From: Hydractinia symbiolongicarpus
Lineage: Eukaryota > Cnidaria > Hydrozoa > Anthoathecata > Hydractiniidae
Assembly: GCF_029227915.1 (NCBI RefSeq)
Contig: NC_079882.1
Span: 21,395,001-21,459,000 of the forward strand
Direction: 5' to 3'
Length of the DNA stretch: 64,000 nucleotides
Each line of letters opens with the position of its first letter. Position 1 is the first letter of the stretch. The translations under genes were made by a program, and so were the position numbers. The notes under the pieces were generated by a model. The model worked only from the letters and a program-made list of their open reading frames with translations, searched no databases and had not been told where the DNA came from. This document shows, one piece after another, positions 23,681 to 36,463 of this stretch.

Positions 23681-26259
23681 TTACCTCTTTTTTTTCCGAT
23701 GTAGGATTACCGTAATTCCTCTTTTTAGCCCCCGGGGGCCTATTAAATTCTGGAGGTTTTAGACAGGGGACTTTATAGAAGGGGGACTTTATAAAAAAAA
23801 TGGGGGCTAAAAAAAATGGGGGCTAAAAAAAAGGGGGGCTAAATAAATAGAATTTTAAACACAATATCTAATTTTCAAATTAACACACAATGTTAACTTC
23901 ATCTGTATCATCATCTTCATCTAACAGAAGAAGTTCTATGTTGGACTTGTAGTTAAAAATTACTTCCGCAAAAAAAAAGTTCCGCACAAATTTCTACCGC
24001 AAATAATTTCTTGCCTTAAGGTACAATGAGTGTTGAAGATAGACCAGGGAAGTTTTACTTCTTTAAGTTTTCTTAAAACTGGTGGAATGGGCCAAGAGTG
24101 TCCGACATTCTTTATTAAACGATAAATATCGTTCGGCTTATATCGATTGATTGGTATGTGCATTAATGGTAGCCAATTAATCTTCAACGATTATTGTCAC
24201 GTAGAAGTGTTATTACAATCACTCAGAGTACGTGAAAGAGTTTGTAATGTCAACTTGTTTCTATGTCATTCTTCAGAGCAACATATTTACTCTTTGTGTA
24301 TTTTTTAATTGTATAAAATTCGAGTGTGTTTAAAAAATTAAAATATTACGCACAAAAAACAATAATCAATACTGTTGATTGGGTACAATATCCATGTATG
24401 ACCACGAGAAATACATAAATAAAACTGCATTTTATTAACCTAGAAGAGCAAAACAAACGCAATAAAAAGTTTTTGCAAGATTCAGTTTCGGATAAAGATC
24501 TTCTCGCAGAATGTTTACTTGCATCCTTTATTCACTTTCTTGTTTAGCTTCTTATATCTTCTTCTTCATCAGTATTGTAAAGGTGAAAGTCTCTCTTATG
24601 GCAATCTCTATCCATCCAGACTTCAAGTTTCGATCAAGTGATTCTCACTACCATCTAGCTTGTTGCCAAAAAGTATCTTTGAATCAATTCCCATAAAATT
24701 TCCCTTAGATTAATTTCCACAAATTCCCGGAAAAATCAATTAGCAAAATAATTCTTTGCAAAATTACTAACAATGACTGAAATTTATCTTCGCGTTTTTT
24801 TTTAAAATACAAAAGGAATTTTTCGTTTTTCTTCTTCTCTTTTTCTTAATAAATTACTGATCATTTATTAGCTTCTTGATGACGTTTAAGCCTTGTAATT
24901 TATGGTTGTTTGTTTGTTTGTTTTTAATGTTAAATGATGAAAAAAGAAATGGAAACCGAGTACCTTCTAGGCGTCTGTCAATTGATTCGTTTCGTTTTTG
25001 TAGTTTACAAAATTTAATGCCAGCCTCTGTGATATGAGCAAATTCAAAAATAAATATTAAATAAACAAACAAACAAACAAACAAACAAATTTCTAAAACT
25101 GGAAAGATTTCCAAAGATATTTTGCGATTCGTTTTTTATACATTATAGAATTGCTCGTTGAGCAATTCTATAATGTATTATTTAGCAATTCGAAGATCGA
25201 ACAAGGGAAAACGAAAATTCTCTTTTAAACCTCTAGTGGATAAACATTTGCGAATCAAGGAATAAAAATATTACTATAACTTCCGCGAATGGTCATTTTA
25301 AAAAGTTTAGCGAGACAAATTTTAGCAAAAAAAGGCCAAAAAAACTAATAATTAGCGAAAATTATTTTTCTTCTCTAAATATCTCCAAATAACTGATTTG
25401 CGAAAATTTATCTCTGTGAAATGCATTGTTTTAAATATGACATAAAAAAATCAACAAGGTACTTTAATCTGCTTTAATAGAAGAACATTGCTACTTATTT
25501 GGAAGTAGACAATCTAAAACAGATAACTTACTTTACAAATAAAAGTTAGATCCCGATTCATACCTTTTTAAAATTGTTGATCATAAAAGCGCAGTAAAGT
25601 AATAAGGAAGGACATAGTCCCAAATACATCAGTAATTCAGTCATTAATGGTTGAATGGATGGATTAATGGTTGCATATCTACTCATTTGAAAAACATCGA
25701 GCTGCACCTGATGGAACACAAAAATGAAACTGATCAAAAACAAAATTTTGTAGATTTTGTGCCGACTTGTGTAAAGTTGACCCTTGTGTGTGGTTACGTC
25801 ACACATTTAAAAGTACTGCGATTAAAGGCCCAACACTAATTCTTATTGTCCTTATTACCAAGCAAATACCGCCTTTTATACACTTAGGCCGAAAGGGGAC
25901 TATGGTGTCGTATAATTCTTCAAATTTTTTTCAATCATGCTATAGCTTTTACCATTCTTTGATGAATTTACATAAAAAGCAGAGAAATTATATTGTTAAT
26001 TTGGGTTCTTTTTTTTAGGGTAAGGGGTCCAATTTAAGTTCGGACTTCTCTTAAGCCCTTTTTCTCAACTAAATTTCTAGCCAGGGAAAGAACACCAATT
26101 TTCTTGACGACTATAAAACTTACATAACTGATGAAAAAAAATTATTAACACTTTTAATATTTCTAACGATTTGCCTATTAAATCTTGAGAATTGTGCCAG
26201 TTGGTCTCAATATAGATTTGATTGAACTCGATGATATCACCTTACTATTAAGAAAGTAT
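23681..26259. other. Gene-free region with simple repeats
   Basis: It contains a G-rich stretch with repeated GGGGGCTAAAAAAA phrases around 23765-23845, an (AAAC)n array at 25062-25090 and a perfect foldback at 25138-25178. None of the open frames here resembles a known protein. Confidence 0.55.
25138..25178. repeat. Perfect 19-bp inverted repeat with 3-base loop
   Basis: The arm ATACATTATAGAATTGCTC is followed by GTT and its exact complement. It is a compact hairpin, probably a foldback or miniature element remnant. Confidence 0.9.
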
Positions 26260-27830
26260 ACTGATCATCCCAGTGTTGGAGACACTAGATCATAAGACAA
26301 TTTTGGTTTATTCATGTTGAACCTGGTGATGTCTATGGAGACTTCACCAGGAAGTCTAAACTCACAAAAATCTCCCAGTGAAACAACCCCGTTAAAGTCT
26401 TGCAGCTTGCTGCTGAGGTCATTTGCACTCCACTTACAGACTGTATATAACACTTCTATAAGCAATGGCGCCTTTCCAGATGTTAGGCTAGCAGAAGTGT
26501 TTCTAGTCTTTCGAAAGGAGGACAAGTTTCTCAAGAAAGATTTTCGCCTTGCTAGTATTTTAACTCTTATTGTTCAAGTCTATAAGAGAATACTTTGAAT
26601 ATTTAAAAAAGTGTTCTCTGTCAATTATGCAGCTTTCGTCACAGACACAGACACATCATACAGTATGCTTTACTTAGAATGTCAGGTCTTTGGTATGAGT
26701 GCCTAGATAAATCTAGGTTGGGAACCATAATGATGGACCTAGCATTCAATACCCTTGATCATGATTTGCTACTGCGGAAAATCGCAGCCTATTAGGTAGA
26801 TATTATTACGTACATTAAAAAGCTATCTTGACAAAAGATAGTACAGGCCCATAATTGGAGCCTCACTCAGTAAATAGTTGTGGGTGTTCCATCCTTGGTC
26901 CTCTGCTTTTCATTATTTTTATCAATGATTTGTTATTTATAGTTGAGAAAACAAATATCTGCAACTTTGCAAATAGCATCATGCTATTTTTGCCTGTTAT
27001 GCTTTCATGCTGAAGTTGTAAGTTGTCTATGGCTTATCCAAGGTTTTTACATGTTTTTCATCAATTAGCTTGTTCCGAATCCAGCAAAATTTCAGATGAC
27101 GTTTCTTGATTTAGGAACACAATACTATTAAACTCCGGTGATTATAATATAACCATATTTTCTTCTAATTCTGTGATTTCCTCAGGTATTAACATAGATA
27201 ACATGCTCTCATTTTATTTGCATATTCTCACGTTGTACACAGAGCAAACTACAGCCTTGGGTGTCTTTAAAGGGTTATAAATTATATGGAGTTTAATCAA
27301 CCATTAATATTAAACGCGTTTATATCCCGTGTGTTTAGGTATGCTCCAATTATACAAATGCCTTGTAGTAAACCCTCCATTAACTCCGTTATTTCCATTT
27401 ATAAATGTGCCGCAATCCATAGGTTGCATCTTTGATAAGGAGCTGGACGATTTATAGTATCAAATACAAATTGCTTCTGCTCATTTCACATTTGCATATT
27501 TTGTAAAGTCCTACCTTCATTAAATGACTTTTTCAAATCACAAGGGTGTCTTTGTCTTTACAAAAGACCAACCACCACAAGTAGTTGTGGAACATGTTAA
27601 TTTATATTTAGATGCTACTTTTTATGGAATGCACTGTCAGATTATATAAAGAAATAAGAAGATATGTTCTTGAAAGCTGTGTAGGTAAACCTCTAATAAA
27701 TCTTGTCTTCTGGTTTCATTATTTTTTTATCTTTTTATCTTTTAGTTTAAGTTTAATGGTTGGTGTGAATTAGTCACTTTATTTCAAACTATGTAAAACC
27801 AACTTTAAATAAATAATAAAAAAATAAAAA
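26260..27830 (+). pseudogene. Decayed CR1/L2-like LINE relic
   Basis: In one frame near 26395-26575 the reading LQTVYNTSISNGAFPD...AEVFLVFRKED...KDFRLASIL follows the usual LINE polymerase pattern (SIxxGxFPDxWKxAxVxPxFKKGDxxxxxNYRPIS). Later, in other frames, a VPQGS-like region (near 26885) and a WNALPD-like C-terminal phrase (near 27630) can be seen. Stops are frequent. An A-rich tail at about 27800-27830 marks the 3' end. Confidence 0.6.
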
Positions 27831-27999
27831 AATATGAAGTCAAACTATTTAACAGAAGAATATTAGGAAAGATGTTTCTCGTTTTAAGTGAATGTCAATT
27901 GTATTGGTGATTTTAAATCTGAACTGACTTCTTTCATGATCATCTGCTTCCTAGACATAGGGAACTACACAGGAGAGTAGATAGATGTGCACATTTTAT

Positions 28000-28301
28000 A
28001 TGGCTAGCCTCACAAATATTGAGGAATATACCCTGTCTATTATTTCCAGGAGGGGCCATGGCTAAGATCAGGAGTCCTAGAATATTTAATGCTCATTTTG
28101 AGCTACGCGGACCTAATTAGGGTCTGCGCTCTACCAGACAACTCCCTGCCACATCCAACAGCTCTTCTCTCAATTTCCCTCACATGGTTTGGGTTAACCC
28201 GGGTCTATGGTATCATTCACTCCCCCATATATAATCGCCGCCAAGGGAAGTCAAATCTCCTGCACAAAGTGCGAAAGTTATAGCCACTAAACTAAGGTGC
28301 C
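28000..28301 (-). mobile_element. tRNA-derived SINE
   Basis: On the minus strand a tRNA-like head starts GGCACCTTAGTTTAGTGG. Its A box is TAGTTTAGTGG (28285-28295), and a weakened B box, GATTTGACTTCC, lies at 28246-28257. These are the internal RNA polymerase III promoter parts of a tRNA-derived SINE. The body runs to about 28000, and its 3' 90 bases recur at 9601-9690. Ends were set by eye. Confidence 0.6.
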
Positions 28302-29354
28302 ATAAACTAAATTATTGCTCCATCAACTAAACTACTGCCCCACAGGTGTGTTTGCGAGGTGTGTGCATTTCCTAAAACACTTATATGGGGCATAATCATT
28401 GTTTCAATAGTTTGCTTTATTGTACCGTTAATGACCACACCTGCCACTAGAGGCATGCTTGTTTATAGACAAAGATTGGTGTTTTTTCTACTTTAGTCAC
28501 ATGTGAGTTTCTTATCAGCAGAACTTTTTAAAACTATGCAGCAAATCTTTGTTTATTAATTAATGATTTTCTAAGGCATACATTCTTCTCTACATGCTGC
28601 ATGTCAAGTAACATTACTTTGTAACCAGAACTTATATTTACAACATTGTTATAAAAAAACACATTCACAGGGTTTTAGAAGATGCTGTAAATATGTAAGA
28701 GAAGATAACAATCCCTAGGTACAATGCTGCACTTTATTTGTGTCACATGCACATAAATACCACAATTTAAGATATAGGTAAATCTCTAGGAAATATTGTT
28801 CCGCATTCCCCATTTTCCACCAAGTTTTGTAGATTTTTTTAAATAATAAAAAAATTCTAGATGTAGTAGCTGGGAAATGTATTGGCATAGTACCTGCTTA
28901 ATTACCCCAACTATTTTTAAATGGAATTGAAGACAGATATCAGCACTGTTATTCTTCCAGTGGGCAAATGTCACGTGGTACATGTCCGTATTTTTGAAAG
29001 TAGCTATTATGATTTAAGGTATAACACATCATTTACCTCTTTATAAAAAGTGCCTGCATTTTTCTTAGCTAGTATCTTTGTTCAAATATGGAACAATCCA
29101 CTCCACTATCTGAAAAATGTTCGAAATATGGTGCAATTAGGTCCTTGCCAAACAACCTAAGATCATAAAGTCCATTGTAAACAATCTGCCTGAGAGTGCA
29201 GTCTGCTGTGACATTGAGAAGTGAACTTACCAAGTTCGCAGTGCATGTCACTTAAATAGAAACGCCGTTCTTCATTGCTTGTGGCTGCGATCCTTGAAAT
29301 TCCGCACTTTTTCTCAATATATTTGTCCGAGGTTGTGGCTAGCTAGCTCTAGCC
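28302..29354. other. No recognised gene
   Basis: AT-rich DNA with short frames on both strands that resemble nothing known to me. GCTAGCTAGCTC immediately precedes the inverted-repeat element that follows. Confidence 0.5.
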
Positions 29355-30129
29355 TTGGAGGAAAGAATACGGAAGGAGAAACAACTTCATTTCTGTACGC
29401 TTTAAATGTATTGAATTTTCTATTGTTTTTAATTTCAAAAGAATCAGTGCGTGAGGTGCTCGACCGAGTCTTTTACGCAAAAAAATGATCAAATTCCATG
29501 TTCTCCTTTAATAGGGGCTAACTTTTTTCTATTGAAATCTGACTGTAACACGCTGCAGGCACGTGATATTTATATGGAAAGTGTGCTTAATATAAGTCGG
29601 TAAACATTGCTGTTAAAAACTTCAACAATACGTTTGGAAATAAGCGTTTAACCATGATATTAACCTATTTTTGCAGGCTTGAGTATACCACTTTGATCAT
29701 GAAAAACAATATAGACAGATATGCGCCGGACGTGTGCCGACAAAATGTGTGCTGGATTAATGTTTATTCTAACTAAAGAAATAACTTCTTATAACAGAAC
29801 GTCGTTTTAAAACGAGATATAAACTTTTTCTTTTTGTTTACAAAAGTGTCGAGCATGTGCTTCTTCGCTAATTATGTTAACATAAGAACAAAAGAAATTT
29901 TACTGATTTCAATGTGGCTTCTTGTATTGGTATTATCATCAAATTCATCATCAAATTATCTAATTGTTTTTATAACCAATCATAGTTGCGAATTGTTATT
30001 CACAAATAATTTAGTCACACAACCGCCAAAATTTCAAATTAAGTTTCTATACAGACACCTGCTAGAACCTCACGCAGTGTTTCAATAGAATTAAAAGAGT
30101 TGTTTCTCCTTCCGTATTCTTTCCTCCAA
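29355..30129. mobile_element. Non-autonomous DNA transposon with 32-bp perfect terminal inverted repeats
   Basis: The left end starts TTGGAGGAAAGAATACGG (29355-29386) and the right end is its exact 32-base reverse complement (30098-30129). The 775-bp interior has no recognisable transposase. The octamer GCTCTAGC lies one base outside the left end (29346-29353) and directly outside the right end (30130-30137). It may be an 8-bp target-site duplication as made by hAT elements; the extra base at the left leaves this uncertain. Confidence 0.7.
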
Positions 30130-32025
30130 GCTCTAGCTAACTATTAAAAAAAGGTCAACTTGCAACTTGTTGAATGGCTAGCTAGCTATAGCTGTAATTA
30201 TCCTAGCGTTGTGCGATTAAGGATTGTTTATGAAAGTCACACGACTTAATAATTAAATTTGTGATAGCTAAAATATAACGAAATGATGTACCTATCTTAT
30301 GCATCTGTCGATTTTCTTTCCAATTTCAGTTTCAAAACTAGAAACAGGAACGGGCAAAACAGGCTCAGAGTTTGTTTACCCTTTTCGATTCCGTTTGTTT
30401 GTTTGTGCTCGTCCCCTATGTATTGTACAGCTTCGCTATGTGTCCATCCCCAGGGGCTCGTTTTACACGTCATTTTTCCAACCTCTCATTCCCCAGGCTC
30501 CATAACAAGGACTTTCTCTCTTGGAGCAAGAGATCTTGGAGGAGAAGAGTGCTTTCCTTTCATAATATGAATGGAAAGAGGTATAAACGCAGGAAATTTT
30601 GAATGATTGGCTGAGATTTTTCCTTCTTTTAATTATTCAGAAGTAAGTCAGGAAGCGCGCTTAAAACAGTTTAAGTGTTCGTTCATTTTCTCCTGTATTG
30701 AAAATATGAAGTAAACAAAGTGAATTTAATAATAAGGTTTTGACACCATGAGTACTATTAATATTTCTCATTTTTGATGAAATAATTAGTCACCCGGCAT
30801 GAAAATTTAATAAAATGTTATTGGTAGTAACCTGAAGTCATATGTTTGTAACAAAATATTTCACAAAAAAAATATTTCACTTTTCTTCATGGTCAGGGCC
30901 TTCTTAATTCATAACATTTTATTTCAATTTCTTAGTTCTCATTAAGGGCGCTGTAGCAACAAAAGAAATATTTATATAATTAATGGTTAACTGAAACTGT
31001 GAGTGAACTCGTGTATTCGTTATAATATATACACAACCTCTTGAAGTATAATCTTTTTTCTTTTTTTTATTAATAAGAACAAGTATTTTTTGTTTGATAA
31101 AGATATAAAATAAATATTAAAATTATGTTTTTAAATGTTTGAGAATTGAGAATCCAGCAAAAAATACGTAAAATTAAAACGAAACATAACATGGCAATTA
31201 TTAAAATGTTTCTCTCTTGCGCACGCGCGTGAAAAGGCCCTACTATACAAAAAATAGACATCCTGGGGTGGAGATTAGAGAGGGACTATGCTGACTTTAA
31301 AAAGAAGATATGATGGTGTACATGAAGGTTTGGCACGTGATTATATACTTTTCGGTACCGTTTTTATCATTATAACATGGTAAACGAAGCTTCTATAAAA
31401 CCGAAACCGTATGGCCAACTCCATGCTTGCTTTTATATTTCACGTATATTATTACGATGGCCCCTATGGGCTCATTTCTCTTTTTAGTATAAGCACTTTT
31501 CTTCTTCGGTTCTCTTTATTTCTCGAAATCTTCTATTCCATTTGAAACACTTCTCTTCCAAAGTGCGAAACACTTTTTCAGTTTGGGAGTTGACACAAAA
31601 AAGGAAACTACTACCCTGGGAAACGGTTTCCCATAACGCAGTCAGTTTCCCATATGGGAAACCATTTTCCAAATATAGTTTTGGGGCACATCTCTCCCAC
31701 AAAGGAATTTATTTACATTTGTGTGAGACAAGATATGGTGACCAGCAAGAAGGTTTTTTTCCCCAGCTAATATTTTGCAACTTAAACAGGGAATATCCTG
31801 CTAACAAATCAAAACAAATATTGTTTTTGTAATTACTAGATTTTTGATTACTTTTTTTAAGTGGATACTAGATAGGAATCAAACCATTTGCGTCATAATT
31901 ATGCAATGTTGATCTGAAACATAAATAATATATACAATGTTATTGTCCATGGTTATTGTCTATTATTCCCTATCTCCCCCCAGTCATTGGGGATCAAATG
32001 ACGATAGAGATGTGATTTACGACAA
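30130..32025. other. Intergenic DNA and 3' flank of the Gypsy element
   Basis: No gene was recognised. Bases 31975-31985 read, on the minus strand, as a G-rich purine run after the Gypsy stop codon, in the position of a polypurine tract, so the lost or decayed 3' LTR would lie just to its left. The phrase ATGGCCCCTATGG at 31454 recurs at 61525 beside another LINE. Confidence 0.45.
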
Positions 32026-34540
32026 CTAATTCATGATAAAGTCCTGAAGATATGCTGGTTGACGGTGCTCTCTCGTAGAGCGACGAATCGAAGGTAGTGG
32101 TGACGTTGGCAAAGGTGAATCAATGCGAGGACTTTTATCGGACTGGAGTGCGGTAGAAGTGCCCTCCTCAAATACGGGTTTCCGGGTTGCAACATGTTCA
32201 GCTGGTGGAGGCGGAGATTTTGACAATCGAGGCTGGTCTGCAGAGTGGCTGCTGTCATCTATATCGCGATCCGACGGTTTGGCTGGTATCATTGGCGAGG
32301 TAGTCGGTGATATGGTGCGCCAAGCATCTGCAAGCCGCTCAAATGGTATGTTAGGCTGGATGGGTGTAAATTTCCGAAGAAACTGACGATTGCGTAATGT
32401 CACTCTCCGAGATCCATCAATGCGTACAACGTACTGATCGTGTTGATGAACTTCAATCACCGATCCGGTTCTATCCCACCTACGCGGGTATGGGCCAGTT
32501 TGGTTTTGAACTCGAACATTGTCTCCAACACAGAGGGGTGTCAATCGCTTTGAGTATCGAGATAACCTCTCAGCGATGGCCATGTGCCGGCGTCTAAGGG
32601 CCTTCTCACGATCCTCAAGCATGCTCACCCATGTCGGATGGGGAAGGTATTTACCAGGAAGAATCGGGATAAAGTCCTTGATGGGGCGTCCGAATAAACA
32701 AATGGCAGGTGACAGTTTTGTGGTTTGGTTGGGTGTGTTGCGATATTGCAGCATGGCACGTTGGAATGAGTCTGTATCGAGGTTGCCACTGGGGCCGACA
32801 TTATCCATTAGCATCCGTTTAACAGTCTTAACACCAACTTCAGCTCTGCAGTTGCTATGTGGGTACGCAACCGATGAAACACGATGGTGGACACCCCAGT
32901 TTCGAAGGAAGGTTGATGTAGATGATGCACATAACTCTGGCCCCCCATCCGATGCGAATTCGTCGGGTATGCCATACGTGACAAAGGTGCGGCGTAGACA
33001 ATCAATCAGGGCACTGGCCCCATTCCTGGCTTCTTCCACGATAGGCAAATTCGAATACCTATCAACACAAACAAGATAATTGTGACCGGCATAGTGGAAG
33101 AAGTCACCACATAGTTGTTGAAATGGATAATCAGGATAATTGAGAGGGGTCGGTGGAGCTGATTGTTGTGATGGTGCGATGTGGTCGCAGCTTTTACACC
33201 CTTGTCGTAGTTTGATGATGTCAGAAGTAAGGCCAGGCCAGAAGACGGAAGATTCTGCTCTCAAGGTCATGGATGTGACTCCGTGATGTGCAGCATGCAG
33301 GCTTGATAAAATATTGGAGCGTAGGCATTTCGGAACAATAACCCTGTCCTTGTAGAGAGCGACACCGTCAACTGTTGAGAGATGGTCACGATACTGGTGG
33401 TAAATCTGAAGATGAGGTGGTAAGTCTTCCCGATTTCCGGTAATGCCAGATTCAATTAGATCTACCAGTATCCTCATTTCCTCGTCCGCGGTGGTTGCTG
33501 AACGGACGTCCTCCCAAGTTGTAGATTTCAATGAAGACAATGCAGTGGATGCAGCAATACAGGATATATCATCAGGCAGTACTAACTTTTCAGGAGTCGG
33601 ATCACCTGCCGGGTGGCGTGACAGTGCGTCTGGAACTCGATTTTTCAATCCTGAGATGTGTTGCATGGAGAATCGATAACGTAGTGTACGTTCCTTCAAA
33701 TTCCGCAATCGATTGTTAGGGATATTGTCGAGAGACCGGTTGGTGAACAGTCCAAGCAAGGGCTTGTGGTCCACAGCGATGATCAGGTCCTGGCATCCTA
33801 AAACAAAATGTCTACATTTATCCAAGGCGTACGCTACAGCTAACGCTTCACCTTCAATTGGCGAGTAACGTGATTCAGCTGGGTGGGTAAATCGGCTACC
33901 CACGAGAACAACTTTCCACCCCGTATGACAACAAAACAGGGTTTCGGCCATGCAGGAACAATGTTTCTGGTACAGCCAAAAGCCCACCCCGGTTTTAGAC
34001 CAGTCGGTCGCAATACAAGTGCGTCTGGATCCATCAAAAATTGTTACTCCCTCTTCTATTTCATCGACGATTTTCGCCTTAGACGTAGCAAAGAGTTCAT
34101 CTAATCGATCGTCCCAATAAAATTCGGATTGTGGCTTTAGTAGGTCACGGAAGGGTGCCATGTTGTCGGCCATGCTGAACGTATATGACACCTGGTTGAC
34201 TAAGCCAAACCAAGATCGCACATCTGTTATGTTCTTGGGAACCGGAAAATCGGTGATAGCGCGTAGGGTGGTGGATGATGGACGGACATTGGTCGGGGTG
34301 ATCTCAAAACCAGCAAATTCAACAGTATCGTGGGCAAATTTGAATTTAGATGGGTTCTGGATAATGCCGTTTCGCCCACATGTATCTAACCAACGACAGG
34401 TATGGAAAAAACATTCACCAATGTCACTTGCCCATAATAAAGAGTCATCAGTCACCTTAATTTTGTTCGGAAAATCGGATACTATAGCATCGAATCGCCT
34501 TGAATATCCGTCGCCTGAGGTGATGTAACCTTGTACATCG
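32026..34540 (-). pseudogene. Gypsy RT (C-terminal)-RNase H-integrase frame
   Basis: In the second frame, polymerase sequence is readable from about 34540 (QGYITSGDGYSRRFDAI), and the frame stays open to the stop at 32026. The catalytic box reads KVTDDSLLWA, so the usual aromatic residue of YxDD is Val here; related elements remembered from cnidarians also lack the Tyr. RNase H and a complete integrase core follow, then a basic, Ser/Pro-rich tail. There is no chromodomain. Confidence 0.8.
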
Positions 34541-36450
34541 CGTGATGTACGTTGTTAAATGGCGATCCTCTTCGCGCAGTGGGACGCTATGATAACCGTT
34601 CCAGGCATCCGATACTGTTTTCTTTGTGTGCTGAGGAACTGTACGCACCTGATGAAACGGGGATGGTGTGTGATGTGTTTCCCGTGTAGCATGTTTGTTG
34701 AGTGCTTGAAAATCAACACAACGTCTAGGTTTTCCATTCTTCTTGGGGCACACGACCATTCTGTGACACCAGGTCACAGGTTCACCAATGGGTACAGGCT
34801 CAATAACTCCGAGGTTGACGTCCCGGTCCAAATCGGCTTTGACCTGCTCCTGCCAGTGGATTGGAACCGGTATGGGAGAATGATGTGCAGTCGGTTCAGC
34901 ATCCTGGTCGATCATCAGTCTAACAGGTGGTCCAGACATCAACGGTAACGGTTGGTGCTCACATGTGTTGAAAGTGCTGTCTTTGTAATAATTTAGAATC
35001 CACTGTTCAAACTTTTCACGATTCTGTTCTGTGGGTGGAAATGGCAACTCCTTGGGAATGGGAGGTGGTACCGTTCGTTTTGGACAGGCACATTCGTTGT
35101 GTTGTAGTGGACCAGTGATAGTATTGGCACCGATAGATGGAAACTCTGCAGGTATAATGCCAAGGTCAACACATGCACTCCGACTAAGGTAGAACTTATC
35201 TGAATCATTGGTGACATAGGTAAACTGCTTGGTCTCCTGAAGAGAACTGTCCTGACTAATGCCAGAGATGCGGAGAATGATAGCACCTAGTATCTTGATG
35301 GCTTGTCCATTAGCTGCATCCATTTTCATGCGGACTGGAATAAGATCTTCTATATTAAGGTGAAAACGTTGCACCCATTTGAAACCGATGAGGCAACTCT
35401 GACATCCAGTGTCTGCCATTGCTGGGATGGATATGGGCGATTCTCTAGTTCCGTGAGGGATTGTAAACCCCAATTCCTCGTAATCAGTATCAGCGATTCG
35501 GACAGCTAGGTTAAGGAATGGCTGCGATTGAGATGGAGTTTTCTTCCACATGTTCTTACGCTTGTCGTGACAGTGATGGTCTGCTGGGTTGGTTCTACTC
35601 TGCTTGAGATTCATAGAACAGAGTGAGTTGAAGGTGTTAACGGATTCTTCAACAAGAGCAGTCTGATCAGCTTTCTTATCCTTGTTTTTCTTGTCCTTGT
35701 TGCGACACACATGATCGAAATGATGTAGGCGCTGACAGTGTCCACATGAGTGACTAAATGCGGGGCAGGAAGATTTTCTGGACTGTAATGAATTACCACT
35801 ATGACAATGTGTTCCGCAATATCCGCATTTCTGTGACGAAGTGTCTCGTTTGGAGTCGACATCATTTTTGGGCTTGGTAAACGAGTCTCGCTTTTCCTTT
35901 CGGTATTGACTGTGTATGACACTAGCCTGATGACTGTCAAGTAAACGCGTGGCAGATCGCTTACCAGCTTCTTTTGTTTCGACGAATTTCATAACCTGCT
36001 CCAGGGGCATCTCCTGGTTGGTGTGGCCGAGGAGTTCCAGCTGGATATCTGGATCTGCAATGCCTCGACTAAGTACGTCTCGCAGAATATGCTCTGTATA
36101 GTCAACGTCATAGTTACACTCAGGGCACGATACGGTGTATTTGCAAACGCCAGCCTGTCCTTTTAATCTCGCACCAAAGGATCGTATCGATTCTTCAGGT
36201 TCTTGACACATGTTGTTGAGGGCTACGCGAGCGACCATTACGTTTTCTTCTCGAACAGCGAGGGATTTCATTGACGAGAGGATAACATCTTCACTTTTAT
36301 CTGCCAGCATACCAGCAGTTGATCGTGTCAAATCCCTGCGTAACTGTTCATCACAGCATTCTAATAACTGCAAGACAGCGTCCCTGCCTGTGATCTTTGT
36401 AGTTGTTTTGTATTCCCTCCATCGGGTAAGAAAGTATGTCCAGTCTTCTG
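34457..36450 (-). pseudogene. Gypsy gag-protease-RT (N-terminal) frame
   Basis: An open frame starts within gag at the truncation point; DWTYFLTRWREY is near 36438, and the first Met is at about 36373. It passes through the Cys/His segment and the protease, and into the RT fingers (VIEPVPIGEPVTWCHRMVV, CVDFQALNKH). After LREEDRHLTTYITR the frame diverges from the family: the expected segment of about ten residues before QGY is missing and the frame changes. It is therefore inactive as it stands. Confidence 0.8.
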
Positions 36451-36463
36451 ATCATCCGGCTAA

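Larger units (their letters stand above)
32026..36455 (-). mobile_element. Gypsy-type LTR retrotransposon, defective internal part
   Basis: In minus-strand order: a gag-like region; a Cys/His-rich segment (CGYCGTHCHSGNSLQSRKS then CGHC...HFDHVC); an aspartic protease (MADTGCQSCLIG); reverse transcriptase; RNase H (ATDWSKTGVGFWLYQ, VDHKPLLG); and an integrase with its HHCC zinc finger and the acidic residues of GDFFHY, ASDGGPEL and RAEVGVKT. The order PR-RT-RH-IN marks Ty3/Gypsy. No flanking LTR pair could be found, and the gag end is cut off at about 36455, where a LINE begins. Confidence 0.85.

Noticed and set aside
30283-30602. Overlapping plus-strand frames of 68-95 codons
   Set aside because: Three frames are open over the same bases with no family resemblance; low stop density there is probably chance.
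32123-34528. Several plus-strand frames of 60-190 codons across the Gypsy element
   Set aside because: They are antisense shadows of the coding frame.
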